A stretch of DNA of 64,000 bases, taken from positions 40,281-104,280 of the forward strand of contig NZ_VCQV01000016.1 in the NCBI RefSeq assembly GCF_007845645.1, written 5' to 3'. The position numbers and the translations under genes are program-made. The first letter of the stretch is position 1, and each line of letters opens with the position of its first letter. Below the pieces are notes generated by a model, which saw nothing but the letters and a program-made list of their open reading frames with translations, did no database searches and was not told the DNA's origin. Below, piece after piece: positions 63,287 to 64,000 of this stretch. Source of the stretch: Leekyejoonella antrihumi (GTDB lineage: Bacteria > Actinomycetota > Actinomycetes > Actinomycetales > Dermatophilaceae).

Positions 63287-63807
63287 ATGGAAGCACTGAA
63301 ACGGCGCACACTCATCGGCAAGTGTGCGGCAGAGTTCGCGGGCACCTTCATCCTCATCCTCTTCGGGTGCGGTGTGGTGGCGCAGGTCGTTGCCGGAGGG
63401 AGCAGCCTCGGTGGGCACGACTCCATCGCCTGGGCTGGGGCCTCCGCGTCTACGTCGCAGGCCGGATGACCAGGACGCACCTCAACCCCGCGGTCACCCT
63501 CGCGCTGGCAGTCTTCCGCGGCTTCTCCTGGCGCAAGGTGTTCCCCTACGGCGCCGCGCAGACCCTCGGGGCGTTCCTCGCTGCACTTATCGTGCGGTGG
63601 GACTAAACGGACATCCTGCACAAGTTCATTGCCCCACTGCTCGGCGGCCTCATCGGCGCGCTGATCTATGACGGGCCGATCGGCCTGTTCCTAACGGTCG
63701 CGGATCCAGACAAAGAGGGTGAAGAAGTCGGTCGACTACCGGAGAATCCCAATGAGCACCGGCACGATGAACGAGACCTGCAACCCGAGCACGTAGAGCG
63801 CTCCTAA
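63287..63807 (+). pseudogene. glpF: Decayed glycerol facilitator gene
   Basis: From ATG 63287 it reads MEALKRRTLIGKCAAEFAGTFILI then GCGVVAQVVAGG, an aquaglyceroporin start. After HDSIAW a single missing G shifts the frame; the next frame continues GWGLRVYVAGR and THLNPAVTLALAVFRGFSWRKV, with the NPA box. After VRWD comes an in-frame stop, then DILHKFIAPLLGGLIGALIYD, showing that about 140 residues with the second NPA box are lost. The tail to 63807 is intact. Two lesions plus a deletion make it non-functional. Confidence 0.85.
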
Positions 63808-63836
63808 ACCGACACCGTCCGAGAGGAAGTATCACC

Positions 63837-63905
63837 ATGGCCGACTACGTCGGAGCAGTAGACCAGGGCACCACCAGCCTCCCTCTTTCATGTGGCGGCC
63901 AGTAA
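63837..63905 (+). pseudogene. glpK: glycerol kinase 5' fragment, interrupted
   Basis: ATG 63837, with GAGAGGAAG upstream, reads MADYVGAVDQGTTS, the exact start of actinobacterial glycerol kinase with its phosphate-binding loop. After codon 14 (63878) the homology stops abruptly and a stop codon appears at 63905. The change looks like an insertion or deletion junction. Its position 30 bases after the glpF remnant confirms a former glpFK operon. Confidence 0.8.
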
Positions 63906-64000
63906 CTGCTTGTGAGTGCCGTTGGGGCCGTGTGCGGGTGGTTTTGTCGGCCAGCGCATGCTGGTGGCCCGACTGGCGCGTCGGGTGGGCGGTTCTCCAA
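63879..64000. other. Unassigned sequence after the glpK break
   Basis: The last 122 bases show no glpK similarity and no frame I can identify. They may be the end of an insertion element that interrupted glpK, but no complementary terminal repeat can be checked because the window ends. Confidence 0.35.

Overview
The window is high-GC DNA from an actinobacterium, most likely from the Micrococcales (Dermacoccaceae or Intrasporangiaceae-like). I infer this from codon use, a complete ectABCD set, a DevS/DevR-like heme-sensor system, class II UvrA, a bacterial Hen1/Pnkp RNA-repair pair and actinobacterial-type narGHJI. No rRNA, CRISPR array or intact prophage is visible. The assignment is inference, because no 16S or marker gene was available.

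Layout. 0-4.3 kb: an amide/peptide-catabolic block made of a divergent P1 (DmpA-type) peptidase, cut by the left edge, and an APC permease, a 60-residue AtzG/GatC-like protein and an amidase. 4.3-5.65 kb: a decayed, probably phage-derived stretch with an intact DUF4236 gene, ending at tRNA-Val(CAC). 5.9-8.2 kb: a papain-like cysteine peptidase with near-identical C-terminal 54-residue repeats, translationally coupled to a chagasin-family cysteine-protease inhibitor. 8.2-12.1 kb: a leftward operon of amidase, pabB-like, pabC-like and PGPGW membrane protein genes. 12.2-14.1 kb: a 2-oxoglutarate/Fe(II) oxygenase divergent from a LysR regulator.

14.2-31.6 kb is a respiratory and redox region. It holds narGHJI followed by a TehA/SLAC1-family channel, a DsbA-like protein, narK, an NnrS-like membrane protein with DUF59 and cupin genes, a decayed second DsbA-like gene, and acnA with a flavin reductase and a PduO-type cobalamin adenosyltransferase. 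A similar operator-like element lies in front of both acnA and the cupin-DUF59-NnrS operon. 31.6-39.3 kb resembles a DosR (dormancy) regulon island: universal stress protein, hemerythrin-like protein, DoxX-like protein, Acg-type nitroreductase, the DevS/DevR-like pair, a PNPOx-family protein and two unknown small proteins. Dev-box-like 14-mers precede four of the genes in or near it.

39.2-53.5 kb: class II UvrA, then two tRNA blocks (Val-Gly and Val-Cys-Gly) that bracket ectDABC, pepC, an S9 peptidase and the RNA-repair genes pnkp (frameshifted) and hen1. 53.5-64 kb: YihY protein, glgX, a decayed BAAT-type thioesterase, a RelBE pair with a perfect 30-bp palindromic operator, a hydrolase, an ATP-dependent DNA ligase, a CynX-type MFS transporter and a decayed glpF followed by a glpK interrupted near its 14th codon at the right edge.

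Together the genes describe an aerobe that survives osmotic stress (ectoine, hydroxyectoine), oxygen limitation (nitrate respiration, DevSR) and nitrosative or RNA damage. Several loci are decaying: the second DsbA-like gene, a universal stress protein, the BAAT gene, glpF/glpK and possibly pnkp.
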